Of a stretch of 6,449 nt of DNA, positions 1 through 6,449 are shown in pieces. Where the stretch lies: NCBI GenBank assembly GCA_002473085.1, contig DKTP01000151.1, positions 1-6,449 on the forward strand, read 5' to 3'. The position numbers and the translations under genes are program-made. This DNA is from Anaerolineales bacterium UBA7227 (GTDB lineage: Bacteria > Chloroflexota > Anaerolineae > Anaerolineales > Villigracilaceae). The number at the start of each line of letters is the position of its first letter. Within the stretch, counting starts at the first letter, position 1. A model generated the notes under the pieces. It searched no databases. It worked only from the letters and a program-made list of their open reading frames with translations, and had not been told where the DNA came from.

Positions 1-20
1 TCTCTGCTCTCTGCTCTCTA
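1..20. repeat. Heptamer tandem repeat, TCTCTGC unit
   Basis: The first 20 bases are two exact copies of the 7-bp unit TCTCTGC (1-7, 8-14) and a partial third (15-20). The array ends three bases before the stop codon of the minus-strand ATPase gene, so it lies in that gene's 3' flank, and it probably continues beyond the window. It resembles the short tandemly repeated heptamers (STRR type) known from cyanobacteria and other bacteria. The unit length is visible directly; the family assignment is inference. A second 7-bp array with a different unit closes the window at 6412-6449. Confidence 0.7.
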
Positions 21-23
21 CCT

Positions 24-1171
24 TCATCCTGCCGCGTTCTCTCTCAGCCTTGCTTCAACGATCCTGCCCAACGCCTCGGCGGTGATGGGCGATTCGGCGA
101 CGATGCGCAGGAAGTCTTCGCCGTCCACCACAAGCGTCTCCACAGGCGCTTCGCCCGCGCGGACGCACGCGATGGTTTCGCCGCCGCGCAGCAGTTCGAT
201 CTCGCCGAAGAAGTCGCCTTCATTCAAACGCGCCAGCGTCCTGCCGCCGCCGTTTTTCTTCATTATGTCCACCGCGCCGCGGGCGATGAGATACAGGTTC
301 CTCACGCCCTGCCCGCATTCCAAAATCATTTCGCCGGGCTGGAAGGTTTTTCGCGCCGCCTTTTTCGTGATCTCCAACATGTGACGGTGGCGCAGCAGCG
401 GCAGGGAACGCGAGACCGTCTCGTCAATCAACTCGCCGTCCGAGATGATGATGTTGCGGTCGGTGCGCGAGGTCAGTGACGGATCGTGCGTGACCATCAC
501 GACGGTCTTGCCCTGGTCCACCAGCTTTTGGAAGACCTCCACAATTTTCTCCGCGGACCGGGAGTCGAGGTTGCCCGTCGGTTCGTCCGCGACGAGCAGC
601 GGCGGATTGCAGGCCAGCGCGCGCGCGATGGCCGCAGCCTGCTGCTGTCCCGTCGAAACAGCGGCGGGAAGTTTACCGGCTTCCTTCTCCAGCCCGACCA
701 GCGTCAACAGCTCCTTGGCGCGTTGCGGGCGTTCCTCGAACTCATACATGTCCGCGTAGTCCATCGGGAGCATGACGTTTTCGAGCAGGGTCAGCATCGG
801 GAGCAGTTGAAAGAACTGGAAGACGATGCCGAGATTTTTTCCGCGCCAGCGCGAACGCTGACTCTCGCTCATGTTGTGATAAATGTCCACGCCGCCGACG
901 ATCATCCGTCCCGAAGTGGGATGGTCGATGCCTGTGATCATGTTTAGCAGCGTGGATTTGCCGCTCCCCGATTTGCCGACGATGGACACAAACTGTCCAT
1001 GCTCGATGGTCAGGTCAATGCCTTTCAACGCCCAGAACTCGCCTGCGGCATTCTTGAACGTCTTGACGATCTGGCGCGTTTCGATCATGGGAGGCAGACT
1101 CCCGCCTGGTTGACGGCGCGCTTTGTCAATTTGCGCGGCCGCCTGCGGATTGGGGATGCCAGTCATCGCGC

Positions 1172-1175
<4 letters not shown>
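24..1175 (-). CDS. ABC transporter ATPase (LolD/MacB type) fused to a CRP-like cyclic-nucleotide-binding domain
   Basis: This 383-residue protein has two domains. Residues 31-253 are an ABC ATPase of the LolD/MacB class that powers export or lipoprotein/efflux-type transporters. Walker A is G67-KSGSGK-S74, the Q-loop is Q120, the signature is V173-STGQ, Walker B ends in D197-E198, the D-loop is NLDS (202-205) and the switch is H230. The signature is altered: the paralogous neighbour has ISGGQQQR where this protein has VSTGQQQA. Residues 258-378 form a cyclic-nucleotide-binding (CRP-like) fold with FGEIELL at 323-329. Aligned to CRP, E325 matches the ribose-binding Glu, but the Arg that binds the cyclic phosphate falls on T334, so ordinary cAMP binding is doubtful. 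The ATG overlaps the upstream gene's TGA as ATGA, with a purine-rich GAGAAGAGGG upstream, which favours this start. M4, and M30 where homology begins, are alternatives. The partner permease is not in the window. Confidence 0.95.
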
Positions 1176-1879
<704 letters not shown>

Positions 1880-1883
1880 GCGC

Positions 1884-1906
1884 AAGAAAAGCGGCCAGCG
1901 GGCCGC
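1884..1906 (-). promoter_or_regulatory. Leader hairpin plus T-run before the ABC operon start (attenuator-like)
   Basis: Read on the minus strand, a perfect 6-bp GC stem GCGGCC / GGCCGC with a CGCT loop (1906-1891) is followed directly by TTTTCTT (1890-1884). The ATG at 1879 comes five bases later. This has the form of an intrinsic terminator, but it lies downstream of the operon promoter and upstream of the first codon. No minus-strand gene precedes it that it could terminate. It could act as a transcription attenuator or mask ribosome entry, and no Shine-Dalgarno is visible there. The structure is seen; the function is inferred. The stem is short. Confidence 0.4.
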
Positions 1907-1935
1907 CGGGTAAAAAACACGAATCGGGTAAAAAC
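1907..1935 (-). repeat. Direct repeat GTTTTTACCCG in the ABC operon leader
   Basis: On the minus strand the leader contains GTTTTTACCCG (1935-1925) and GTTTTTTACCCG (1918-1907), about 18 bp apart, differing only by one T in the run. Both lie between the predicted transcription start and the terminator-like hairpin. They could be paired binding sites for a protein or part of a leader RNA fold. Chance cannot be excluded for two short copies. Confidence 0.45.
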
Positions 1936-1936
1936 A

Positions 1937-1952
1937 TACCAGTCAGTCGGTT
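1937..1952. promoter_or_regulatory. Candidate repressor operator over the ABC operon start site
   Basis: Immediately after the leftward -10 box the minus strand reads AACCGACTGACTGGTA. It has ACC/GGT at its ends and a tandem GACT core. Its place over the expected start of transcription is where a repressor would block initiation. The sequence resembles TetR-family operators rich in GACTGACTGGT, and such regulators often control ABC exporters. The dyad is imperfect: only the outer three bases are symmetric. No regulator gene is in the window. Confidence 0.35.
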
Positions 1953-1980
1953 TTATACTCGTGAAAGATTGCACTGTCAA
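1952..1980 (-). promoter_or_regulatory. Sigma70-type promoter of the ABC operon
   Basis: On the minus strand a perfect -35 box TTGACA (1980-1975) is followed by a 17-base spacer and TATAAA (1957-1952), a 5/6 match to the -10 consensus. Transcription would begin near 1945, giving a leader of about 65 bases before the ATG at 1879. It is back-to-back with the rightward promoter; the two -35 boxes are about 18 bp apart. This is one of the strongest-looking promoters the window offers. Confidence 0.75.
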
Positions 1981-1998
1981 GGCGGGGAAGATTACAGG

Positions 1999-2026
1999 TT
2001 GTTAAGAAAACTCCATGCCGTATAAT
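1999..2026 (+). promoter_or_regulatory. Sigma70-type promoter of the zinc-ribbon/GH1 operon
   Basis: A perfect -10 TATAAT (2021-2026) is preceded by a 16-base spacer and TTGTTA (1999-2004), a 4/6 match to the -35 consensus. Transcription would start near 2033, giving a leader of only about 15 bases that holds the GGAGA ribosome-binding site (2036-2040), seven bases before the ATG at 2048. Confidence 0.65.
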
Positions 2027-2047
2027 TGACCCAACGGAGATGCCTCG

Positions 2048-2401
2048 ATGACCGACACTTTTCCCTGCCCGGCCTGCGGCGCGCCGAACGAACCCGAAGC
2101 GGGACGCGCCCAAATGACCTGCTCCTACTGCGGAGCGAACCTGACCATCCCCGCGTCCATGCGGAGGGACGCGCCGCCCAAAGCGGAGAAAACGCCCAAA
2201 GTGGCCGCGCCCGCTCCGCGTCAGGAGATAGACGCCAGCGAGCTGCTGAGACAGGCCCAGCCCGTCGTCACAAAAGCATGGAACGCGTTCGCGTTGTGGA
2301 CGTGGGTCCGCCGCGCGCTGCCAGCCTGTCTCGTCGCCGCGTTGATCGCCTTGTGCGCCTGCGTCATTCTGGGCGCGCTGCCGTTCATCACAAACCGATA
2401 G
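2048..2401 (+). CDS. Small zinc-ribbon protein with C-terminal membrane anchor
   Basis: This 117-residue protein of unknown function starts with a four-cysteine zinc ribbon, CPAC (C7, C10) and CSYC (C25, C28), which should bind one Zn. A Pro/Ala/Lys-rich flexible linker (about 36-60) and a short probable helix (about 60-80) follow. One hydrophobic segment (about 91-112), preceded by R88-R89, ends four residues before the C-terminus. The arrangement suggests a cytoplasmic ribbon held to the inner face of the membrane by a tail anchor. The start is supported by GGAGA seven bases upstream and by a good promoter. Its stop codon overlaps the ribosome-binding site of the GH1 gene, so the two are co-transcribed and probably coupled. 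Zinc-ribbon/TM proteins of this kind are common in bacteria and mostly uncharacterised; no enzymatic motif is visible. Confidence 0.88.
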   Translation: MTDTFPCPACGAPNEPEAGRAQMTCSYCGANLTIPASMRRDAPPKAEKTPKVAAPAPRQEIDASELLRQAQPVVTKAWNAFALWTWVRRALPACLVAALIALCACVILGALPFITNR

Positions 2402-2409
2402 GAGAACCC

Positions 2410-3753
2410 ATGAAGACGCTTGCGTTTCCGAAAAATTTCACCTGGGGAGTCGCCACGTCCGCGTATCAGATCGAGGGCGCGTGGAACGAGGACGGGCGCG
2501 GGGTTTCGATCTGGGACACGTTCAGCCACACAAAGGGCAGGATTGTGAACGACGAAAACGGCGACGTGGCCGCCGACCATTATCACCGCTGGAAGGATGA
2601 CTTCGCCCTGATGTCGGAACTGGGCGTGAAGGCCTATCGCTTCTCGACGGCCTGGCCGCGCATCCTGCCCGCGGGGACGGGAGCCGTGAACAAAAAGGGA
2701 CTCGACTTTTACGACCGCATCGTGGACGAGGCGCTCAAGCGGAAGATCGAGCCGTACGTTTGTCTCTTTCACTGGGACTTGCCGCAGGCCTTGCAAGACC
2801 AGGGCGGATGGCCGAAGCGCGAGATCACGGAACATTTCGCCGAATATGCCCGCGTCGTGGCGGGACGTTTGGGCGACCGCGTCAAGGTCTGGTTGACGCA
2901 CAACGAGCCGTGGGTGGCCGCGTTCATCGGATATTTCCTCGGCGACCACGCGCCAGGGAAGAAGGACATCGGCGCGGCGGTGAAGGCGCTGCATCACCTC
3001 CTGCTCTCGCACGGGCTGGCGGCGGAGGCGATCCGCGCGGAGGCGAAACAGCCCGTGAAGGTCGGACTCACGCTCAATCTGAATCCTGTCCATCCCGCGA
3101 CGGACTCGAAGAAGGACAAGGAGGCCGCCAAGCGCGTGGACATGTTCATGAACCGCATCGTCCTCGACCCGCTGCTGAAAGGGACGTCTCCGATCCAGGA
3201 GGCGGCCATCGCGAATCTGCTGGTCGGGAAAGTCATCCACGACGGCGACCTTGCAAAGATCCGCCAACTGGACCTCCTCGGCGTCAACTATTACTCGCGG
3301 ACGGTGATGAAACACTCCAACAAGATTCCCGTCGTCAACGTGGAGCAGGTCTATCCCGAGGGGAATGAATATTCGGGCATGTGGGAAATCTATCCCGAAG
3401 GCATGTATGAGACGTTGAAACTCGTCTGGGATTACAAGCCAACTTGCGAATTGATGGTCACGGAAAACGGCGTTCCTGTGCCTGACGGCGTGGACTTCGA
3501 CGGGCGCGTGCGCGACGAGCGGCGAATCCGTTATTTGCGGAATCACCTCGCGCAGGTCCACCGCGCCATCGAGGACGGGATTCCCGTCAAGGGCTACTTC
3601 CACTGGTCGCTGATGGACAACTTCGAATGGTCGCTGGGGTACGGTCCGCGCTTCGGGTTGGTCTATGTGGATTGGAAGACGCAGAAGAGGATCGTCAAAG
3701 ATAGCGGCCGCTGGTTTGCGAAGGCAATCGCGGAAAATGCGGTAGAGATTTAG
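2410..3753 (+). CDS. GH1 family beta-glucosidase / beta-glycosidase
   Basis: This 447-residue, full-length family GH1 retaining glycosidase (bglA/bglB type) hydrolyses non-reducing terminal beta-linked glucose or a similar sugar. The N-terminal GH1 signature FTWGVATSAYQIEG is at 10-23, with Q20. The acid/base is E166 in THNEP and the nucleophile is E352 in VTENG. Other sugar-binding residues of the family are present: H121-W122, N165, N293 with Y295, W399, and E406-W407. No signal peptide or membrane segment is seen, so it should be cytoplasmic and act on imported oligosaccharides. The ATG at 2410 has AGGAGA (2400-2405) at good spacing; the box overlaps the stop of the preceding gene, and the family signature begins about ten residues in. 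The frame stays open upstream only by chance. Substrate preference (gluco-, galacto-, fucoside) cannot be decided from sequence alone. Confidence 0.97.
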   Translation: MKTLAFPKNFTWGVATSAYQIEGAWNEDGRGVSIWDTFSHTKGRIVNDENGDVAADHYHRWKDDFALMSELGVKAYRFSTAWPRILPAGTGAVNKKGLDFYDRIVDEALKRKIEPYVCLFHWDLPQALQDQGGWPKREITEHFAEYARVVAGRLGDRVKVWLTHNEPWVAAFIGYFLGDHAPGKKDIGAAVKALHHLLLSHGLAAEAIRAEAKQPVKVGLTLNLNPVHPATDSKKDKEAAKRVDMFMNRIVLDPLLKGTSPIQEAAIANLLVGKVIHDGDLAKIRQLDLLGVNYYSRTVMKHSNKIPVVNVEQVYPEGNEYSGMWEIYPEGMYETLKLVWDYKPTCELMVTENGVPVPDGVDFDGRVRDERRIRYLRNHLAQVHRAIEDGIPVKGYFHWSLMDNFEWSLGYGPRFGLVYVDWKTQKRIVKDSGRWFAKAIAENAVEI

Positions 3754-3847
3754 CCACAGATTGACACAGACGAGGAATGGACGATGGAATAGGCAGACTC
3801 CTCCCCCAGGAGTCGCCAAATCCGTGTAATCTGTGCTAATCTGTGGC
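3753..3847. repeat. Palindromic intergenic repeat-like element
   Basis: Imperfect terminal inverted repeats bound this 95-bp element. The left arm GCCACAGATTGACACAG (3753-3769) and the reverse complement of the right arm (3831-3847) agree at 15 of 17 positions. The outer 10 bp, GCCACAGATT / AATCTGTGGC, pair perfectly. The right side also holds TAATCTGTG twice (3827-3835 and 3837-3845), preceded by a degenerate copy at 3818-3826. A hairpin sits at the centre. The left end begins on the last base of the GH1 stop codon and the right end lies 14 bases before the flippase ATG. Similar CTGTGG-rich sequences recur between genes in many environmental bacterial genomes. There is no transposase; it may be a REP/MITE-like non-autonomous element. 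Confidence 0.65.
3792..3817. other. Perfect hairpin inside the intergenic repeat
   Basis: GACTCCT (3796-3802) pairs perfectly with AGGAGTC (3808-3814) around a CCCCC loop. The stem extends with GGC (3792-3794) and GCC (3815-3817), leaving A3795 as a bulge, for about 10 bp in all. No T-run follows on either strand, so it is not a classical intrinsic terminator. It could still protect the 3' end of the GH1 transcript or mark the core of a repetitive element. AGGCAGACTCC (3791-3801) recurs at 1092-1102. Confidence 0.65.
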
Positions 3848-3861
3848 AAAAAGGATTCCCC

Positions 3862-6387
3862 ATGCGAAAACTCATTGTCATCCTGGCAACTCTCCTGATC
3901 GTCTTCTCGTTCGTCCAACCCGCCCATGCCGACGACTCCATCCGCGTTTTCTACGCGGGTCCTGATGGCGGCGTGAAGACCGCGCTCGAACTGGCGAAAT
4001 TCGTCCTGGTGGACGACCTCGCGCAGGCGGACGTGATCGTGCTGAACGGCGTCATTCCCGACCCCGAAGCGGTCCGCGCACGGACGGAGGAGGGCGCGGG
4101 ACTGGCGCTGATCCTCGGCCCAGACTTGACCGAGGCCCAGGTCGCCGCGGCGACGGGAATCCCGTTGACGTTGACCCTGCGCGAAGACGCGGTCAGCCTG
4201 ACCTCGCTCGATGTGGACGATCCGCTGACGACGGAGATCATCTGGAACGGCGCGCCGCAGGTGCGGGAGCGGTTCGAGGCACAGACGCCGCTCTCGTCCG
4301 TCCAGCCGCTCGTGACCGCGTATGAAGACGGCGAATGGATCCTGTGGCAGGCGCGGCCGAACGAGTTCGTCGTCAACGCTTTCCTGAACGACGCCAACCC
4401 CCAGATTCAGGAGTGGGGATATTTCAATTACCTGGTCTATCACCTGGTCGAGCGCGCCGCGGGACGGACTCCGCTTTCGTTCGCGGAGTATCCCGTCTCG
4501 CCCGTGCCGCACGCCGCAGAGCGAAACTTCCTGTGGGCGATCCTGGGACTGATGCTGGTCACCACGTTCGCCGCGTTCATCCTCGTGCGACGGCACAGCC
4601 TGAAACACCCCGAAGCGTTGGACCAGATCGTCTCGGACCGAACCCGCTTCGAGGTCCGCGAGGAGGCGACGGAGTGGGAGCAGGTCGGGTTCCACCGTCC
4701 GCTCGGCGGGTTCATCGTCGCGCTGGCGATCGGCCTCGTCCTGTTCATCCCGCTCATCATTTATCAGAACCTGATCCTGCCGTCGTTCATCCTGCCGTCC
4801 GCGCAGGCGCTGGGGATTTGGGGACGCGTGACGCAGTTCTTTAACCTGGCGTGGTATTTCTTCGACATGGGGACGAGCGTGGCGTTCATCAAGTACCTGT
4901 CGCAGTATCGCGTGAACGACCCGCGGCGCGGCATCCAGTTCGGGCAGTTCTTCATCTGGTGGCAGGCGCTTTCGGGCGCGGTGCAGGTGGCGATCGTGGT
5001 GGGACTCGCCAGCACGCTCGCGCCCAGGTCGGCTTACGCGCTGTACGCGTGGAGCATCGCCATCCATGCCTTCATTCAAATCCCAGGTTTTTACCAGGTC
5101 TTCCGTCACGCGTTCAACGGCTTTCAACGCAACGACTATTCGCGCCTGCTCGACCTGGCGTTGAGCGTGTTCGTGCCGATGCTGGTACAGCCGATCTTTG
5201 TCGGTTTGATGTACGCCTGGGGCAAGGGACATCCCTCGTTCGGCGGCGCGTTCGGCGGACTGCTCGGACTCGGTCTCGCGGCCTACGCGGCCGAACTGAC
5301 GACCTTCGCGTGGGGACTCTACCTGTACCGCCGCGTGGGATACAACGCGAAAGTCCTGTTCCTGGCGCACTTCGATTGGGACGTGGTCAAGACCAGTTTC
5401 CGCTTCGGCGTGTTCGAAATGCTCGGTTCGGCGGCGTGGTCGTTCGGACAGGCGGCGGAGATCGCCATCACGCAGACGCGGCTGATCAACTACACCGAGA
5501 TCTGGGGGAACTGGGGCATGGCGCAGAATTTCATCTTCGCCTTCAACGTGACGCAGACATTGAACGACGGGGTCATGCCCGCCATCTCCGAAGCGATCTC
5601 GAGCGGCAAAAAGATTCTCAGTCAGTATTACAGCGCGATGGCCTACAAATACAACGCCCTGACCAGCGCCTTCATCGGCGCGGTGCTGCTGGCGGTGGCG
5701 CCGAAATTCATCCTCGGCTCCACGGGCGTGGAGTTCCAGCGCGCCGCGCTCTACGTCATCCCGCTCACAATCTGGGGCGCGTTCCAATTCCCCTCGTGGG
5801 TGGGCGATAACGTCCAACTCGGCGCGAACAAACCCTGGCTCAAATCCATCCTCGTTTTCTCCGAGCAGGTCATCCGCGTGGTTTTGGCGTGGATTTTGCT
5901 GGCGCGCTTCCAGGTGACCGCGCTGATCATCGCCTACTTCGTCGGGTTGACGATGAAAGGCGTGGCGGCGTACTTCATCAACCACAGACTCTGCTTCCCG
6001 CAGCGCTTCTACGTCTGGCAGTCGCTTCTCGCGCCGATTTTGGCGGGCGCGGCGCACTTCGGGATTCTCTCCCTCGTCAACGGCCTCCTCTGGAAGGGCG
6101 AGCAGCTCACCAGCGTGTTGATCTTCTTCATCGGCATCCTGCCGTCCTTCCCGCTCTACGCCTTCCTCTACGGTCTCTTCGGCGGCTGGGACGCGGCGAC
6201 TCTCGCGGAACTCAAGGACTCGGTCGCGTTGACGGGCGGCGCGCGCTGGCTGGCGCGCTGGGGCTTCTACGAACCGACCGCGCTCGGCGCGCGTCTCAGC
6301 CCGCTGAACAACCGCTTCCCCATCTCCATCCGCGCGGCGGCTATGGCTGAAGCGCGGGAGTTGACGGAGGAGAAGGTGAAACTCTAA
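3862..6387 (+). CDS. Polytopic MOP/Wzx-type flippase with N-terminal signal peptide and GATase-like extracytoplasmic domain
   Basis: This 841-residue protein has three parts. Residues 1-23 are a signal peptide (basic MRK, hydrophobic core, AHA before D24). Residues 24-220 are a soluble domain whose ADVIVLNG (56-63), GAGLALILGP (78-87) and closing NAFLNDANPQIQEWGYFNYLVYHLVERAAG region resemble class I GATase-like domains of bacterial membrane proteins. It has no cysteine, so it cannot be an active amidotransferase. After a TM helix (223-242) and a charged cytoplasmic linker (243-280), residues 281-773 carry about 14 hydrophobic segments in the pattern of oligosaccharide flippases (polysaccharide biosynthesis/MurJ-MATE superfamily); a polar tail of about 68 residues follows. 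Known relatives move lipid-linked glycans across the membrane; that role here is inferred. The predicted topology is consistent, with the GATase-like domain outside and the flippase N-terminus inside. AAGGA (3851-3855) lies six bases before the ATG. Most relatives are about 400-500 residues, so the N-terminal addition is unusual. No glycosyltransferase is adjacent. Confidence 0.88.
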   Translation: MRKLIVILATLLIVFSFVQPAHADDSIRVFYAGPDGGVKTALELAKFVLVDDLAQADVIVLNGVIPDPEAVRARTEEGAGLALILGPDLTEAQVAAATGIPLTLTLREDAVSLTSLDVDDPLTTEIIWNGAPQVRERFEAQTPLSSVQPLVTAYEDGEWILWQARPNEFVVNAFLNDANPQIQEWGYFNYLVYHLVERAAGRTPLSFAEYPVSPVPHAAERNFLWAILGLMLVTTFAAFILVRRHSLKHPEALDQIVSDRTRFEVREEATEWEQVGFHRPLGGFIVALAIGLVLFIPLIIYQNLILPSFILPSAQALGIWGRVTQFFNLAWYFFDMGTSVAFIKYLSQYRVNDPRRGIQFGQFFIWWQALSGAVQVAIVVGLASTLAPRSAYALYAWSIAIHAFIQIPGFYQVFRHAFNGFQRNDYSRLLDLALSVFVPMLVQPIFVGLMYAWGKGHPSFGGAFGGLLGLGLAAYAAELTTFAWGLYLYRRVGYNAKVLFLAHFDWDVVKTSFRFGVFEMLGSAAWSFGQAAEIAITQTRLINYTEIWGNWGMAQNFIFAFNVTQTLNDGVMPAISEAISSGKKILSQYYSAMAYKYNALTSAFIGAVLLAVAPKFILGSTGVEFQRAALYVIPLTIWGAFQFPSWVGDNVQLGANKPWLKSILVFSEQVIRVVLAWILLARFQVTALIIAYFVGLTMKGVAAYFINHRLCFPQRFYVWQSLLAPILAGAAHFGILSLVNGLLWKGEQLTSVLIFFIGILPSFPLYAFLYGLFGGWDAATLAELKDSVALTGGARWLARWGFYEPTALGARLSPLNNRFPISIRAAAMAEARELTEEKVKL

Positions 6388-6411
6388 TTCTGAATTACGA
6401 AGGATGAATAT

Positions 6412-6449
6412 CCTGACGCCTGACACCTGACACCTGACACCTGATACCT
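6412..6449. repeat. Heptamer tandem repeat, CCTGACA unit
   Basis: Five 7-bp units run from 6412 to 6446 (CCTGACG, then three exact CCTGACA, then CCTGATA), followed by a partial sixth, CCT, at the window edge. The array begins 24 bases after the flippase stop codon and probably continues. It is an STRR-like heptamer array with the same period as, but a different unit from, the one at 1-20. No convincing intrinsic terminator lies between the stop codon and the array. Confidence 0.8.

Noticed and set aside
2026..2409. Upstream extension of the GH1 frame to a start at 2026
   Set aside because: The added sequence overlaps the zinc-ribbon gene and the promoter's -10 box, and it has no homology. 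GH1 homology begins right after the ATG at 2410, which has its own AGGAGA.
3753..3847. Inverted repeats as ends of an insertion sequence
   Set aside because: Only about 60 bp lie between the ends, there is no transposase and no clear target-site duplication, so it is listed as a repeat-like element only.
3862..4521. Active glutamine amidotransferase domain
   Set aside because: Residues 24-220 contain no cysteine and no Cys-His-Glu triad, so only a GATase-like fold can be proposed.
6386..6411. Possible terminator after the flippase (AATTC/GAATT and GGAT/ATCC short inverted repeats)
   Set aside because: Stems are only 4-5 bp, AT-rich or isolated, and there is no T-run. This is not enough for an intrinsic terminator.
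2221..6426. A 1401-codon open frame on the minus strand opposite the zinc-ribbon 3' part, GH1 and flippase genes
   Set aside because: It is antisense to genes with clear family motifs. Its translation is Arg/Glu/Asp/Val-rich low-complexity sequence without domains, and it reads straight through the intergenic repeat. Long stop-free antisense frames are expected in GC-rich genes with biased third positions.
6412..6449. CRISPR array
   Set aside because: The units are contiguous 7-mers without spacers, and no cas genes are present.

Overview
The window is GC-rich, densely coded bacterial DNA with five protein genes, all complete. I see no rRNA, tRNA, CRISPR array, transposase or phage gene. Gene content and style suggest an environmental Anaerolineae-like Chloroflexota genome: paired LolD/MacB-type ATPases with one cyclic-nucleotide-binding fusion, a small zinc-ribbon membrane protein, a cytoplasmic GH1 enzyme, a flippase with an added extracytoplasmic domain, sigma70-like promoters and heptamer repeats in gene ends. 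The phylum is an inference, since there is no marker gene.

Layout. Positions 1-20 are a short heptamer tandem repeat. Positions 24-1879 on the minus strand hold a two-gene operon read right to left. First comes a LolD/MacB-type ABC ATPase (1172-1879). A four-base ATGA overlap then leads into a second, paralogous ATPase that carries a C-terminal CRP-like cyclic-nucleotide-binding domain (24-1175). No permease lies between or upstream of them. Positions 1880-2047 are a divergent control region. Leftward it has a strong TTGACA-17-TATAAA promoter, a candidate operator over the start site, and a leader with an 18-bp-spaced direct repeat and a hairpin plus T-run just before the start codon. Rightward it has a TTGTTA-16-TATAAT promoter.

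On the plus strand, a zinc-ribbon, single-TM protein (2048-2401) is followed after eight bases by a GH1 beta-glucosidase-family enzyme (2410-3753), very likely on the same transcript. The gap at 3754-3861 is almost filled by a palindromic repeat-like element with a perfect internal hairpin. It is followed by an 841-residue membrane protein (3862-6387) that joins a signal peptide and a GATase-like extracytoplasmic domain to a MOP/Wzx-type flippase. The window ends in a second heptamer tandem repeat (6412-6449).

How they work together. The two ATPases are probably subunits of one exporter or lipoprotein/efflux-type transporter whose membrane subunit is encoded elsewhere. The GH1 enzyme would cleave imported beta-glycosides in the cytoplasm. 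The flippase would move a lipid-linked glycan across the membrane. Nothing in the sequence ties the three units into one pathway. The most unusual items are the GATase-like/flippase fusion, the ABC/CRP-like fusion lacking the cyclic-phosphate arginine, and the leader of the ABC operon.
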